Made by a program: the position numbers and the translations under genes. Of a stretch of 64,000 nt of DNA, positions 51,475-61,223 are shown one piece after another. Source of the DNA: JAACFF01 sp963701435 (GTDB lineage Bacteria; Chloroflexota; Anaerolineae; Promineifilales; Promineifilaceae); assembly GCA_963701435.1 (NCBI GenBank), contig CAVPAL010000004.1, positions 186,001 through 250,000 of the forward strand, in the 5' to 3' direction. A model generated the notes under the pieces. The model was not told the origin of the DNA and did no database searches. It saw only the letters and a list, made by a program, of their open reading frames with translations. Position 1 is the stretch's first letter. The number at the start of each line of letters is the position of its first letter.

Positions 51475-52483
51475 ATGGACGCATCGCCAAATAACGACAA
51501 ACCGATGGAACGAGTGCTGTACGAGGTCAAAAAGATCATCGTCGGGCAGGATAATTTGCTGGAACGGCTGATTGTGGCCCTGCTGGCGCGAGGTCACATC
51601 CTCGTTGAAGGAGTACCGGGACTGGCCAAAACGATGGCCATCAAAACCCTGGCGGCGTCTATCGGCGGCCAATTTCAGCGCATCCAGTTTACGCCTGACC
51701 TCGTCCCCGCCGATCTGATTGGTACGCGCATCTACAACCAGAAGACCGGCGAATTCAATACTTCCCTCGGCCCTGTTTTTACCAATTTACTTCTGGCCGA
51801 CGAAATCAACCGCGCCCCGGCCAAAGTACAAAGCGCCTTACTGGAAGTGATGCAGGAGCGGCAGGTGACCATTGGCCGGGAAACTTACAAAGTTCCCAAT
51901 CCGTTCCTGGTTATGGCCACCCAAAACCCGATTGAATCGGAAGGAACCTACCCTCTACCGGAAGCGCAGGTAGATCGGTTTATGCTCAAGGTGCTGGTCG
52001 GCTATCCCAGCTCTACCGAAGAATTTGTCATCGTTGAGCGCATGACGGCCGCCTTACAAACCGTACAAAAAGTGATTGACACCGAGCAGTTACTGGCTTT
52101 GCAAGCAGGCGGTGGATGAGGTTTACGTTGATCCGGCTTTGATCGAATATGCGGTTAAACTTGTCACGGCCACGCGCCAGCCGCAGTTGGTTGGGCAGGG
52201 TGAATTGGCGCCGTTTTTGACCTTTGGCGCCAGTCCCCGCGCGTCGATCAATCTCATTTTGGCCGGGCGGGCGCTGGCCTTTGTGCGTGGGCGTCAATAT
52301 GCGTTGCCCCAGGATGTGGGCGACCTGGCCGCCGATGTGATCCGTCACCGGCTGGTTTTGTCTTATGAAGCGCTGGCCGACAATGTCAGCGCCGATGATT
52401 TACTCGATCGCATTTTGGCCGCCATTCCCTTGCCGGAGGTTCCGCTGCATGAACGGTCTTACAGCCGCCGCACCACTGCCTGA
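51475..52483 (+). pseudogene. MoxR-type AAA+ ATPase with one frameshift
   Basis: ATG 51475 (MDASPNNDKPMERVLYEV). The first part reads normally: EGVPGLAKT (Walker A), LLADEINRAPAKVQSALLEVMQERQVT (Walker B), VMATQNPIESEGTYPLPEAQVDRFML. At about 52098-52105 one extra base disrupts LALQ; the remainder continues in the +1 frame as QAVDEVYVDPALIEYAVKLVTATRQPQL through ASPRASINLILAGRALAFVRGR to the stop at 52483. The combined product has the standard MoxR length (about 335 aa). MoxR works with DUF58 and VWA proteins as a chaperone-like complex for metal or enzyme maturation. The next gene starts inside this one (52449). Confidence 0.88.
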
Positions 52484-53369
52484 GCAGGCGACGCCTGAGC
52501 GCATCTTGCACCGACTGGAGTGGCGCGTGATTCGCCGGCTCGACGGCCTGCTGCAGGGTGATTACCGTACGCTCTTTTACGGCGCCGGGACCGATTTTGC
52601 CGATTTACGCGAATATGAACCGCGTGACGACATTCGCCATATTGATTGGAATGTGACGGCGCGCATGAACAGCCCCTACGTGCGCCAGTATGTCGAGGAT
52701 CGCGACATTACGGCCTGGTTTTTGCTGGATCGCAGCCCGTCTATGGGGTTTGGCCCGATCGAGCGGCCCAAGCAGCATGGTGCTAATCGATTTTGTGGCG
52801 ACACTGGCCCGGCTCTTGACCCGCAGCGGCAATCGTGTGGGGGCGATTTTGTACAACAATCGCATTGAACAGCACGATTCCACCGCGCAGCGGCCGTAAT
52901 CAAGTGCTGCGCCTGATGCGTGATTTGCTGAAAGAAACAGCCGTACCACCCGGGACGACGACGGATTTGAATGAACTGCTCAATGCCGGGACTGAATACG
53001 TTCAAACGGCGCTCGCTGGTTTTTGTGATTTCTGATTTTATCAGTGAGGCGGGTTGGGAACGGCCGTTAGCGCTCCTCAACCGCCGCCACGAACTTATCG
53101 CCATCCGTCTGTGGGACCCGCGCGAAACGACGCTGCCCGATGCCGGCTTGATTGTTGTCGAAGATGCCGAAACCGGCGAGCAGCTCATGGTCGATACCGG
53201 CAATCCCTTTTTCCGCCGCCGCTTTCAGGAAGCTGCCCAACGACGTGAAGCCGCACTCAAAGAAAATGTCAAACGCGCTGGCGTTGATTTATTCGCCGTC
53301 TCCACCGAAGAAGATTTGGTCAAGGCCATCGTGCGCATGGCGGCCTTGCGAAAAAGGCGCAGAAGGTAA
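52449..53369 (+). pseudogene. DUF58 protein, broken by at least three frameshifts
   Basis: ATG 52449 (MNGLTAAAPLPEQA), 35 bases inside moxR, as usual for the moxR-DUF58 pair. The sequence YGAGTDFADLREYEPRDDIRHIDWNVTARM is the DUF58 signature, and LLDRSPSMGFG is the VWA-like metal site. Frame breaks occur near 52776-52782, about 52873, and about 52990. In each the reading continues after a +1 change (one extra base), and by the third the original frame is restored, ending in AALRKRRRR. The rejoined protein (about 305 aa) looks fully conserved, so damage is recent or technical. Confidence 0.85.
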
Positions 53370-53435
53370 ATTTCTTATTCCATTGGCTTCTAACTGACCG
53401 CACAAAGTCGGTGAACGGCGGCAGATCATAAAACC

Positions 53436-54441
53436 ATGACATTAATCTGGCCCTGGATGCTCCTTTTACTCTATTGCTCGTCCCGCTTTTTGTCGGGCTG
53501 TATCTCCGGCTGCTGCAGCGGCGGCGGCAGGCAGCGGCCGACTTGGGACCGCTGGGCGTGATGCCAAACGGGTTCAGGCCGCGTCCCGCAATCGCGCCGT
53601 CATGTTCCGCCCGCCTTCTTTTTGTTCGGCGTGACGCTGTCTGTTGTTCGGGATGGCCCGACCGGAAATGCCTGTCAGCCTGCCCCGCGTCGAAGGGACG
53701 GTCATCCTGGCCTTTGACGTTTCCAACAGCATGCTGGCCGACGATCTGGAACCAACGCGCCTTGAAGCCGCCAAAGCAGCGGCGCGCAGCGTTTGTCGAA
53801 AATCAGCCCAGCACCATTCAGATCGGCGTTGTCGCTTTTGGTAATGGCGGCCTGGTGGTGCAGCCGCCGACCAATAATCAGGCCGACATTTTAGCCGCCA
53901 TCGATCGCCTGAGTCCGCAGGGGGGCACCTCACTGGGACAGGGTATCTTTACCTCGCTCAACGCCATCGCCGGTGAACCAATCACAATTGATGAAGCCGC
54001 ACTTGAAGCGCAGGATTTTGACGCGAGCCGCCCTGCAAATTGAGGATTATTCATCAGCCGTTGTCGTCCTGCTGACCGATGGCGAAAATACACGAGCCCC
54101 GGAACCGTTGGATGTGGCCCAGTTAGCCGCCGAAGCAGGCGTCCGCATTTACCCAATCGGCATCGGCAGCCCGGAAGGAGCCGTTTTGGAAATTGACGGC
54201 TTCAATATTGTTACTCAGTTAAATGAAACCAGCCTTGCAAGAGATTGCCAGCCTGACCAATGGCGCTTATTACCAGGCTGACGATGAAGAATCGTTGCAA
54301 GAAATTTACAAAAATATTGATTTACAATTGACTATCAAAGGCGAAAAGATGGAAGTTACCGCCATTTTTGCTGCGGTTAGCGCCCTGTTGTTTTTAATCG
54401 GTGGCGCGTTGTCACTGCTTTGGTTTGGACGGATACCTTGA
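53436..54441 (+). pseudogene. VWA-domain (BatA-like) membrane protein 1, multiply frameshifted
   Basis: ATG 53436 (MTLIWPWMLLLL) starts a TM helix that continues in another frame as LLVPLFVGLYLRLLQRRRQ. Further pieces in other frames: RRHVPPAFFLFGVTL (second TM), PVSLPRVEGTVILAFDVSNSML (MIDAS Asp-x-Ser-x-Ser), ENQPSTIQIGVVAFGNGGLVV, GGTSLGQGIFTSL, VVVLLTDGENTR, YPIGIGSPEGA, and a C-terminal TM (FAAVSALLFLIGGALSLLWF). At least five breaks (near 53473, 53590-53640, 53790, 54015, 54225). All the landmarks of a membrane-anchored VWA of the BatA type are there in order, so the ancestral gene was complete. Most shifts are +1. Confidence 0.85.
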
Positions 54442-54489
54442 TGGAAAGAAAATTTTGATCGACTGAATTTTTATTCTTGGCAATTGATT

Positions 54490-55580
54490 ATGAATTTACT
54501 TTGGCCCTGGCTGCTACTTTTTCTTTTGCTCATCCCGCTGATCCTGGCGGTTTATGTCTGGATGCTGCGGCGCAAGCGCAAGTTTGCCGTCCGCTATTCC
54601 AGCCTCTCGCTCATTCGTGAGGCGCTGCCCAAACGGTCGCGCTGGCGGCAGCATCTGCCCTTTGCGCTTTTTCTGTTGGGATTGACAAGTCTGATAATCG
54701 GCCATAGCCCGACCCGCCGCCGAAGTAGAAGTCCCTCTCAGCCGTACAACCATCATCCTGGCCCTCGACGTTTCCCGCAGCATGTGCGCCACTGATGTTG
54801 ACCCCAACCGTCTGACCGTCGCCCAGGAGGCCGCCCTGGCCTTCATCGAAGATCAGGCTGACTGACACGCGGATCGGCATTGTGGCCTTTGCCGGATTTG
54901 CCGAACTTATTGTGCCCCCCACAAATGACAAGGAAGTGCTGCAAGAGGCAATCGAGAATTTCACGACCTCATTGGGCACAGCCATTGGCAGCGCAACCCT
55001 CAAGTCGATTGACGCCATCGCCGAGATCAACGCGGCTGTGGCCCCCAGCGGACTCAATTTGGACGCTGCGGATGATGAGACGCGGATTGGAAAATGTTTT
55101 TTACCAACCGGACATCATTGTCTTGCTGACGGATGGGGCCAACAGCCAAGGACCATTGCCGCTTGATGCAGCCCAACAAGCGGCCGATCGCCAGGTGCGC
55201 GTCTACACGATTGGTTTTGGCACGACGGAACCAGGGGAAATGGTTTGTACCCAGCAGCAGTTGGGGAGCGATGTATTTGGCGGTGGGTTTGGCGGCGGAT
55301 TTGGCCCGGCGGTGGCGGGTTTGGCGGCGGTGGCGGCGGAAATTTTCGGCGCTTTCTTATCATTGACGAAGATACGTTACAGGCAGTGGCCGATATGACC
55401 GGCGGCGACTACTATCGGGCAGAAAATGCCGACCAATTACTAGAGGTTTTTCTCAATCTGCCGAACCAAGTCGTTTTGCAAAAAGACACTTTAGAAATCA
55501 GCGTTCTTTTTGCGGCGCTGGGGGCTATTTTGGTGATAACTGCGGTTGCGCTGTCACTGATGTGGAATCGTTTCCCGTAG
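54490..55580 (+). pseudogene. VWA-domain (BatB-like) membrane protein 2, multiply frameshifted
   Basis: ATG 54490 (MNLLWPWLLLFLLLIPLILA). Then RRKRKFAVRYSSLSLIREALP and a second TM. The frame changes near 54710 (to VPLSRTTIILALDVSRSMCATD, MIDAS), 54858 (to RIGIVAFAGFAELIVPPT), 55085 (to YQPDIIVLLTDGANSQG and VYTIGFGTTEPGEM), and 55310-55330 in a Gly-rich repeat (to FLIIDEDTLQAVADMTGGDYYRAENADQLLEVF) and the last TM. It is paralogous to gene 1. It stands last in the moxR-DUF58-VWA-VWA operon. Frameshifts as in its neighbours, mostly one extra base. Confidence 0.85.
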
Positions 55581-55614
55581 GAAAAATGATTGGTATTGAA
55601 TGAACCAGCAACAA

Positions 55615-56487
55615 ATGATTGATATAAAATGTGAATGGCAAATAGAGGCGACTTTAGGGGAAGGACCGTTGTGAGTTGAAAGGGAAAACGCTGTCTACTG
55701 GGTAGACATCATTAAACGCCAGGTACATCGTTTGTCCTTGGCCGATGGGGTGAAAAAGACGTGGCAGTTTGATTCGGAAGTGACCAGTCTGGCGGCTCGT
55801 AGGCAGGGCGGTTTTGTGGGGTCCGTGCGCGATGGCTTTGCGTTTATTGATTTTGCGACCAGTTCGTATGAGCCGATTGTTTTGCCAGAGGTGCATATGC
55901 CTGGGAATCGATTTAACGATGGTAAGGTGGATGGAAACGGCCGTTTCTGGAGCGGCAGCATGAATGGCAAGGGTGAACTCGAAAGAGGTTCCCTCTACCG
56001 TTTAGACGCCGACTTAAGCCTGCACAAAATGGACGAGAATTACATCATTGAAAACGGCCCCGCCTTCAGCGCAGACGGCAAAACCATGTACCACACTGAT
56101 TCCGCCAAACAGATCATTTATGCTTTTGACTGCACCCAAACAGGCGATATTTCTAATAAGCGCGTATTTGTGCAATTAGAGGATCCGGCGGAAGGCAAGC
56201 CTGACGGCATGACCGTAGACAGTGAGGATTGCATCTGGCTGTGCCATTTTGGCGGGGCGCGCATTACACGCTACTCACCAGAAGGAAAGGCGCTGCAAAT
56301 CATCCCCATGCCCGCGCCTAATATAACAAGCTGCACCTTTGCCGGCCCCAATCTAAACACTTTATACATCACCACAGCCCGGCTCCTTCTGACCGAAGCA
56401 GAGCTTGAAGCCTATCCGCTTGCCGGGAGTTTATTCTCCTGTAAACCAGGCGTCGCTGGCTTGCCAACGCCCCTTTTTGCAGGATAA
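55615..56487 (+). pseudogene. SMP-30/gluconolactonase-like protein with in-frame TGA
   Basis: ATG 55615 (MIDIKCEWQIEATLGEGPL). The next codon, TGA at 55672-55674, stands where the family has Trp (GEGPLW). The frame then continues VERENAVYWVDIIKRQVHRL to the end at 56487, with PGNRFNDGKVDGNGRFWSGSM, NGPAFSADGKTMYHTDS, KPDGMTVDSEDCIWLCHFGGA and the C-terminus GLPTPLFAG. The metal ligands (Glu18, Asn, Asp) are present. So a complete lactonase-like six-bladed propeller with one nonsense change (TGG to TGA). Restarting at the next ATG would lose the first metal ligand. Probably inactivated. Confidence 0.82.
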
Positions 56488-56568
56488 TGGGCTTCAAACC
56501 GAAGGCTTGTGGTTACAATATCTGGAAGTAGGGATTGGACCTTACTTTGAAGTGTTTACCAATTGAGT

Positions 56569-56838
56569 ATGAAAACGATAAAAAATCCTGTTATTCGCGG
56601 TTTTAACCCGAACCGGTCCATTTTGCGTGTGGAGGACGATTATTATATTGTTAATTCGACGTTTGAATGGTTCCCCTCGTACCAGATACACCACTCACGC
56701 GATTTGCGGCACTGGAAATGAGTGTCCCGGCCACTTAACAGAGTTTCGCAGGTGGATATGCTGGGCGTCCCGGATTCATGCGGTATTTGGGCGCCCTGTT
56801 TAACCTACAAGGAGTTGGAAGATAGCAGCGAAGGGTAA
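56569..56838 (+). pseudogene. N-terminal remnant of a GH43 glycosidase
   Basis: ATG 56569 reads NPVIRGFNPNRSILRVEDDY and VNSTFEWFPSYQIHHSRDLRHWK, the start of a family 43 beta-xylosidase/arabinosidase. It stops at TGA 56719, then stays open as RPLNRVSQVDMLGVPDSCGIWAPCLTY to TAA 56836. The usual catalytic Asp motif (YPDPSI) is NPNRSI, so the base is lost. About 90 of the normal 500 residues remain. Between SMP-30 and this lies a 25-codon fragment (56488-56565, ends EVFTN) from another unknown gene. A decay zone for carbohydrate genes. Confidence 0.8.
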
Positions 56839-56917
56839 TACACAGTGAATAAATCCGGCAATAGTTTCCGCTTCGTATTAGGACAATCGCATACTCATGA
56901 TTTTTGGATCCAAGCTC

Positions 56918-58303
56918 ATGATGACTAAATTCCACCCAATATCTGAATCAATTTTGGCGCAGTTAACGGCCGTTGTCACGCCAACAAACATTTCCACGGC
57001 CGAAGCTGAACGGCAACTGCGGGCGCAGGATATGTCGCAGCATCCACCCCGGATGAGCGAAGTGGTTGTATGGCCCACGACAGCGCAGCAAGCCGCCGAT
57101 GTGCTGCGGATCGCCAACGAACAGCTCATCCCGGTCACCCCCTGGGGCGCCGGTTCCTCGCTGGAAGGGAATCCGATTCCGCTTTTTGGCGGTATTTCAC
57201 TCTCCATGGAGCGCATGAACGCGGTTGTTACCGTGTTTGAAGCGGATTTTCAGGTGACTGTACAGCCTGGCCTGGGGTATAAGGATTTAAACAAAAAGCT
57301 GGCGCGCTATGGCTTGTTTTTTGCGCCTGACCCCGGCGCAAACGCCTCAATTGGCGGCATGCTGGCCAATAATGCGGCCGGCAGCCGCACGGTGAAGTAT
57401 GGGGCCGCCAAAGATAATGTGCTGGCAATGGAAGTGGCTCTGGCCGACGGCCGTTTAATCCGGGTCGGATCGCGTTCAATCAAACAAGCATCCGGGTATG
57501 ATTTACTACACTTGTTTATTGGCAGTGAGGGCACGCTGGGTGTGATCACCTCCGCGACGCTGAAGTTGGCTCCCATGCCGGCCGTGATGAGCAGCGTGTT
57601 GGCTGCTTTTCCGTCGGTGGAAACGGCCGTCGCCGCCGTGATCGAAATTCGCAGCAGTGGTTTGGATGTGGCCGCCTTGGAGTTTATTGATGCCAAGACC
57701 GCCGCTTTAGTAACTCAGGACGGTCAAGCCGATTGGGGCGCTACGCCCATATTGCTTATGGAAATCCATGCCACACATACGGAAACAGCCCGGCTTGATC
57801 TTAACCTCATTCAGGATATTTGTGCAGATTTAGGCGCTGCCAGCTTCCAGGCTACAACAGACGCCGCCCAACGCAAGCAGATGTGGCAGGCGCGGCATCA
57901 TCTTTTTGAAACGAAAGTGCGTTTGTTTCCCGGGTTTCGCTGGCAGTTGATGGATATTGCTGTTCCCATCAGCGCCTATCCTGAATTGATTGCCCACGTC
58001 GAGCAGAGTTTCCAGGCGTATAATTTAGAAGGTTTTATGATTGGTCATGCGGGTGACGGCAATTTGCATGTCGAGTTTCCCTACCGGGATGAGGAAACGC
58101 GCCGGCGCGCCCTTTTGGCGAATGAAACAATCGTGGAAAAAGCGATTGAATTGGATGGAACCTGCACCGGCGAACACGGCGTGGGTATTGGCAAAGCAAA
58201 ATTTATGGAACGGGAACATGGAACGGCCGTTGACGTGATGCGCTCTCTCAAACAAACGCTGGACCCCAACGGCATTCTCAATCCCGGCAAGATTTTTGTG
58301 TGA
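56918..58303 (+). CDS. FAD-linked oxidase, GlcD / D-lactate dehydrogenase-like
   Basis: 461 residues. The start is one of ATG 56918, 56921 or 56897; no ribosome binding site decides. FAD-binding PCMH domain: VWPTTAQQAADVLRIANEQLIPVTPWGAGSSLEGNPIP, GANASIGGMLANNAAGSRTVKYGAAKDNVLAMEV, GSEGTLGVITSATLKL. C-terminal catalytic domain ends GTCTGEHGVGIGKAKFMEREHG then DPNGILNPGKIF, with the His ligand GHAGDGNLHVEF. It oxidises an alpha-hydroxy acid (glycolate, D-lactate). The iron-sulfur subunit GlcF is not encoded next to it. Intact, unlike the damaged genes before it. Confidence 0.9.
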   Translation: MMTKFHPISESILAQLTAVVTPTNISTAEAERQLRAQDMSQHPPRMSEVVVWPTTAQQAADVLRIANEQLIPVTPWGAGSSLEGNPIPLFGGISLSMERMNAVVTVFEADFQVTVQPGLGYKDLNKKLARYGLFFAPDPGANASIGGMLANNAAGSRTVKYGAAKDNVLAMEVALADGRLIRVGSRSIKQASGYDLLHLFIGSEGTLGVITSATLKLAPMPAVMSSVLAAFPSVETAVAAVIEIRSSGLDVAALEFIDAKTAALVTQDGQADWGATPILLMEIHATHTETARLDLNLIQDICADLGAASFQATTDAAQRKQMWQARHHLFETKVRLFPGFRWQLMDIAVPISAYPELIAHVEQSFQAYNLEGFMIGHAGDGNLHVEFPYRDEETRRRALLANETIVEKAIELDGTCTGEHGVGIGKAKFMEREHGTAVDVMRSLKQTLDPNGILNPGKIFV

Positions 58304-58346
58304 AATGGCGTCGCCGACCCGGAGTTTTCGCCTGGACGAACGGAAT

Positions 58347-60767
58347 TTACGGGTTTGCGGCGCGCAACGGCCGTTCTCCACTGCCGCCGTTGGTTATAGG
58401 TGGAATGATCACGCGCGTGCTTTCTTCCGGCTGTCCTTCTTCCGAAATTGGCGACCCGACAGGGTCCAGCAGCGCAATTTCGAGTACCTCCGCCAGTTGG
58501 CTGACCGGGATCAGATTCAAATCCTCGCGGATGCGCTCAGGCAGCTCCGGCAAATCCTTAACATTATCTTTGGGCAGCAGCACGGTTTTAATGCCGGCGC
58601 GATGGGCGGCAATTGTTTTTGATTTCAGCCCGCCAATCGGCAGCACTTTGCCGCGCAGGGTCACTTCGCCCGTCATGGCCACATCCCGGCGCACCGGACG
58701 GCGCGTGAAGGCTGAAATAACGGCCGTCGCCATGCTAATCCCGGCGCTGGGACCATCTTTGGGAGTTGCGCCGTCGGGCACGTGAATATGCACGTTGATC
58801 TTGTCGAATATTGAGGGTTTCAACCCTAACTGCCGGGCGTTTGAGCGTGCATATGTCAAAGCCGCCTGGGCTGATTCGCGCATCACGTCGCCTAAAGAAC
58901 CGGTCAGGGTGATACGGCCGTTGCCCTCACTCAGGCTCACCTCAATTGGCAAAATATCACCGCCAAAGGCATTGACTGCCAGTCCGGTAACGACGCCAAC
59001 CTCATCCTTTTCTTCCGCCACGCCATAGGTGACTTTTTCCGGACCTAAAAAGCCGGCAATATCTTCTGCACGCACCACAAAGGGGCCTTCCGCGCCGGCG
59101 GCAATTTGAACCGTCAGCTTGCGCACAACTTTGCCGATATTACGTTCAAGCTGGCGCACGCCCGCCTCTCGCGTGTAATGGCGGATTAACTGCCGCTGCG
59201 CATTTTCCTCAAATGTAATCGTAATGTTCTGAATACCATGCCCTTCCATCTGTTTGGGCAGCAAATAGTGGGTAGCAATCTCCATTTTTTCATCTTCGAT
59301 GTAACCGAGCATATCGATTGTTTCCATGCGATCCAGCAGAGCCAGCGGAATGGTGCTGAGCTGGTTTGAGGTTGTGATAAAAACCACCTGACTCAAATCA
59401 AACGGAACTTCCAGATAATGATCGGTGAAGCTGTGATTTTGCTCCGGGTCCAAAACTTCCAGCAAAGCGGAGGAAGGATCACCGCGCCAATCGGCGCCGA
59501 CTTTGTCAATTTCGTCCAGCACAATAACGGGATTGCGCGTGCCGGCGTCGCGCAGGGCGCGAATAATACGGCCCGGTATGGCGCCGATATAGGTGCGGCG
59601 ATGGCCCCGAATTTCAGCTTCATCGCGGACGCCGCCCAGGCTCAGGCGCACCATCTCGCGCCCCATGGCGCGTGCAACCGAGGTGGCAATGGAGGTTTTG
59701 CCGACGCCGGGCGGGCCGTTCAAATTGATAATTGCGCCTCGCATTTTAGGCCCGGCCAGTTTGCGCACGGCGACATATTCAACAATCCGGTCTTTCACGT
59801 CGTCCAGGCCAAAATGATCCTCGTCCAAAACCTGGCGCACGTGGGTAATATCGAGGTTATCTTCCGTTTGTTTGTCCCACGGCAGTTCAACCAGCCATTC
59901 CAAATAGGTGCGAATGACGCTTGCTTCGGCGGATTGGCCGCCCTGATACTCAAGCCTTTTCAGTTCGCTGAAGGCCCGTTCCTGAACCTTTTCAGGCATG
60001 TGGGCTGCTTCGATGCGCTTGCGCAGCTCGTCGGGCAGGTCTTCGCCTTCGTCGCCAAGCTCTTTGCGAATGGCGCGCATTTGTTCGCGCAGGAGATAGT
60101 CGCGCTGTGCTTTATCGGCTCCTTCGCGCGCCTCTTGCTGGATTTTGCTGCGAACTTCTGCGATGCGCAGCTCTTGTTTGAGATGTTCCAGGATAATTTC
60201 GAGACGGCGCTCGCCGTCGATGGTTGTCAGCAAGGTTAATTCTGTTTCAAACGGCAGCGTGATTAAATTGGCGGTGAAGTCTGCCAACTGGCCTGAAGAA
60301 ATTCGTGCGCGCGCGTCGGCCATTATTTTTTGATTGGCTTCACCCAGCGTATCTGCGTATTGTTCCAGATAAGCAATGGTGGTGGTGTAGAGTTCCTCGT
60401 TGGTTGTGTCACTGTTTTGCGCTAATTCTGTGTAGCTGCCTGATAGAAAGGGATCGGCCGTTTCCAGATCGACAAATTGGACGCGGCGATGCAGCTCAAC
60501 CAGCATTTGGACGCCAATATGCGGCGCGCGTAAAATATCGCGAATTGTCGCCAGGATTCCAATTGGAACGAGGTCGGCCTGCTGGGGATGTTCATTGTCT
60601 GCGCTATATTGAACCAGAATCAATAAGTCACCATTGTTTTCGAGCGCGGCCTGGGCTGCCGCCAGAGAGCGTCGCCGGCCAATCGAGATGGTAGTTGTGG
60701 TTCCGGGAAAGACAGCGCCGCCGCGCAGTGGCACTATTGGGATGTTGTTAATTGTGTTTGAATTCAT
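58347..60767 (-). CDS. lon: ATP-dependent protease Lon
   Basis: 806 residues. N-terminal LON substrate domain (IPIVPLRGGAVFPGTTTTISIGR), coiled region, AAA motor with GPPGVGKTS, PVIVLDEIDKVG, TSNQLSTIPLALLDRMETI, and the protease domain with the Ser in PKDGPSAGISMA and the Lys in GGLKSKTIAAHRAG. The short acidic/Ser tail after the protease domain is normal. Degrades misfolded and regulatory proteins. No CIRCE or other heat-shock operator is visible in the 5' region 60768-60960; the promoter could not be placed with confidence. Convergent with the FAD-linked oxidase gene (43 bases apart). Confidence 0.97.
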   Translation of the reverse strand: MNSNTINNIPIVPLRGGAVFPGTTTTISIGRRRSLAAAQAALENNGDLLILVQYSADNEHPQQADLVPIGILATIRDILRAPHIGVQMLVELHRRVQFVDLETADPFLSGSYTELAQNSDTTNEELYTTTIAYLEQYADTLGEANQKIMADARARISSGQLADFTANLITLPFETELTLLTTIDGERRLEIILEHLKQELRIAEVRSKIQQEAREGADKAQRDYLLREQMRAIRKELGDEGEDLPDELRKRIEAAHMPEKVQERAFSELKRLEYQGGQSAEASVIRTYLEWLVELPWDKQTEDNLDITHVRQVLDEDHFGLDDVKDRIVEYVAVRKLAGPKMRGAIINLNGPPGVGKTSIATSVARAMGREMVRLSLGGVRDEAEIRGHRRTYIGAIPGRIIRALRDAGTRNPVIVLDEIDKVGADWRGDPSSALLEVLDPEQNHSFTDHYLEVPFDLSQVVFITTSNQLSTIPLALLDRMETIDMLGYIEDEKMEIATHYLLPKQMEGHGIQNITITFEENAQRQLIRHYTREAGVRQLERNIGKVVRKLTVQIAAGAEGPFVVRAEDIAGFLGPEKVTYGVAEEKDEVGVVTGLAVNAFGGDILPIEVSLSEGNGRITLTGSLGDVMRESAQAALTYARSNARQLGLKPSIFDKINVHIHVPDGATPKDGPSAGISMATAVISAFTRRPVRRDVAMTGEVTLRGKVLPIGGLKSKTIAAHRAGIKTVLLPKDNVKDLPELPERIREDLNLIPVSQLAEVLEIALLDPVGSPISEEGQPEESTRVIIPPITNGGSGERPLRAANP

Positions 60768-61223
60768 TATTTTACCTGTACAAAGCGGACAATTTTTGCT
60801 GAGATTTTGACAAGATTGACGCGCTTATTTTGATTTTTCTTCGATATAATGCGGGAAAATCTTGTTAACCTGCTAAATCTTGTCTACTCCTCGGTCAAAA
60901 ATGGGTTAAAGATTTTGCCGCCAGTCTGAATTTTAGGAAGTTAATCTTAACAAAGCACAAACGATGTATCAGAATATTGTTAGAAATTTAGGAAGCTTTC
61001 AGCTTATCAACATGGCGAATACTCCGCGCCTACTCCGTGAAACTCCGTGTAACTACCGCTGCCTGAATAGTTGCAAGGCAAGAATTATTTGTACTTTTGT
61101 ACCTTTTTGTTTGTCAAAATTCATTTCGTTGACCACAATATAGGTGTTGGACGCGTTTGCCTGAGACTCATTCTCAGCTGCATTCACTATAGCACAAATT
61201 AGATCGCAATTAGGGGTTTTGAC
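60768..61223. other. Intergenic region between lon and the nuclease gene
   Basis: No gene seen. 61030-61065 is an inverted copy of the 9962 repeat (CTCCGTGAAACTCCGTGTAACT). 61161-61177 is a perfect palindrome CTGAGA-CTCAT-TCTCAG, about 45 bases before the nuclease ATG, which could be an operator. A TATAAT at 60845 lacks a well-placed -35. Confidence 0.4.

Noticed and set aside
52098..55580. Programmed frameshifting in the moxR operon
   Set aside because: Too many breaks, no slippery signals, and almost all are +1 changes. Damage or artefact is far more likely.
55672..55674. Selenocysteine reading of the TGA in SMP-30
   Set aside because: The family has Trp, not Cys, here; no downstream stem-loop of the right spacing; the neighbouring genes are decayed.
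60845..60850. TATAAT as a promoter for a + strand transcript
   Set aside because: The nearest TTGACG is 23 bases away, and no gene follows in that direction within 370 bases except the nuclease, whose start is far downstream.
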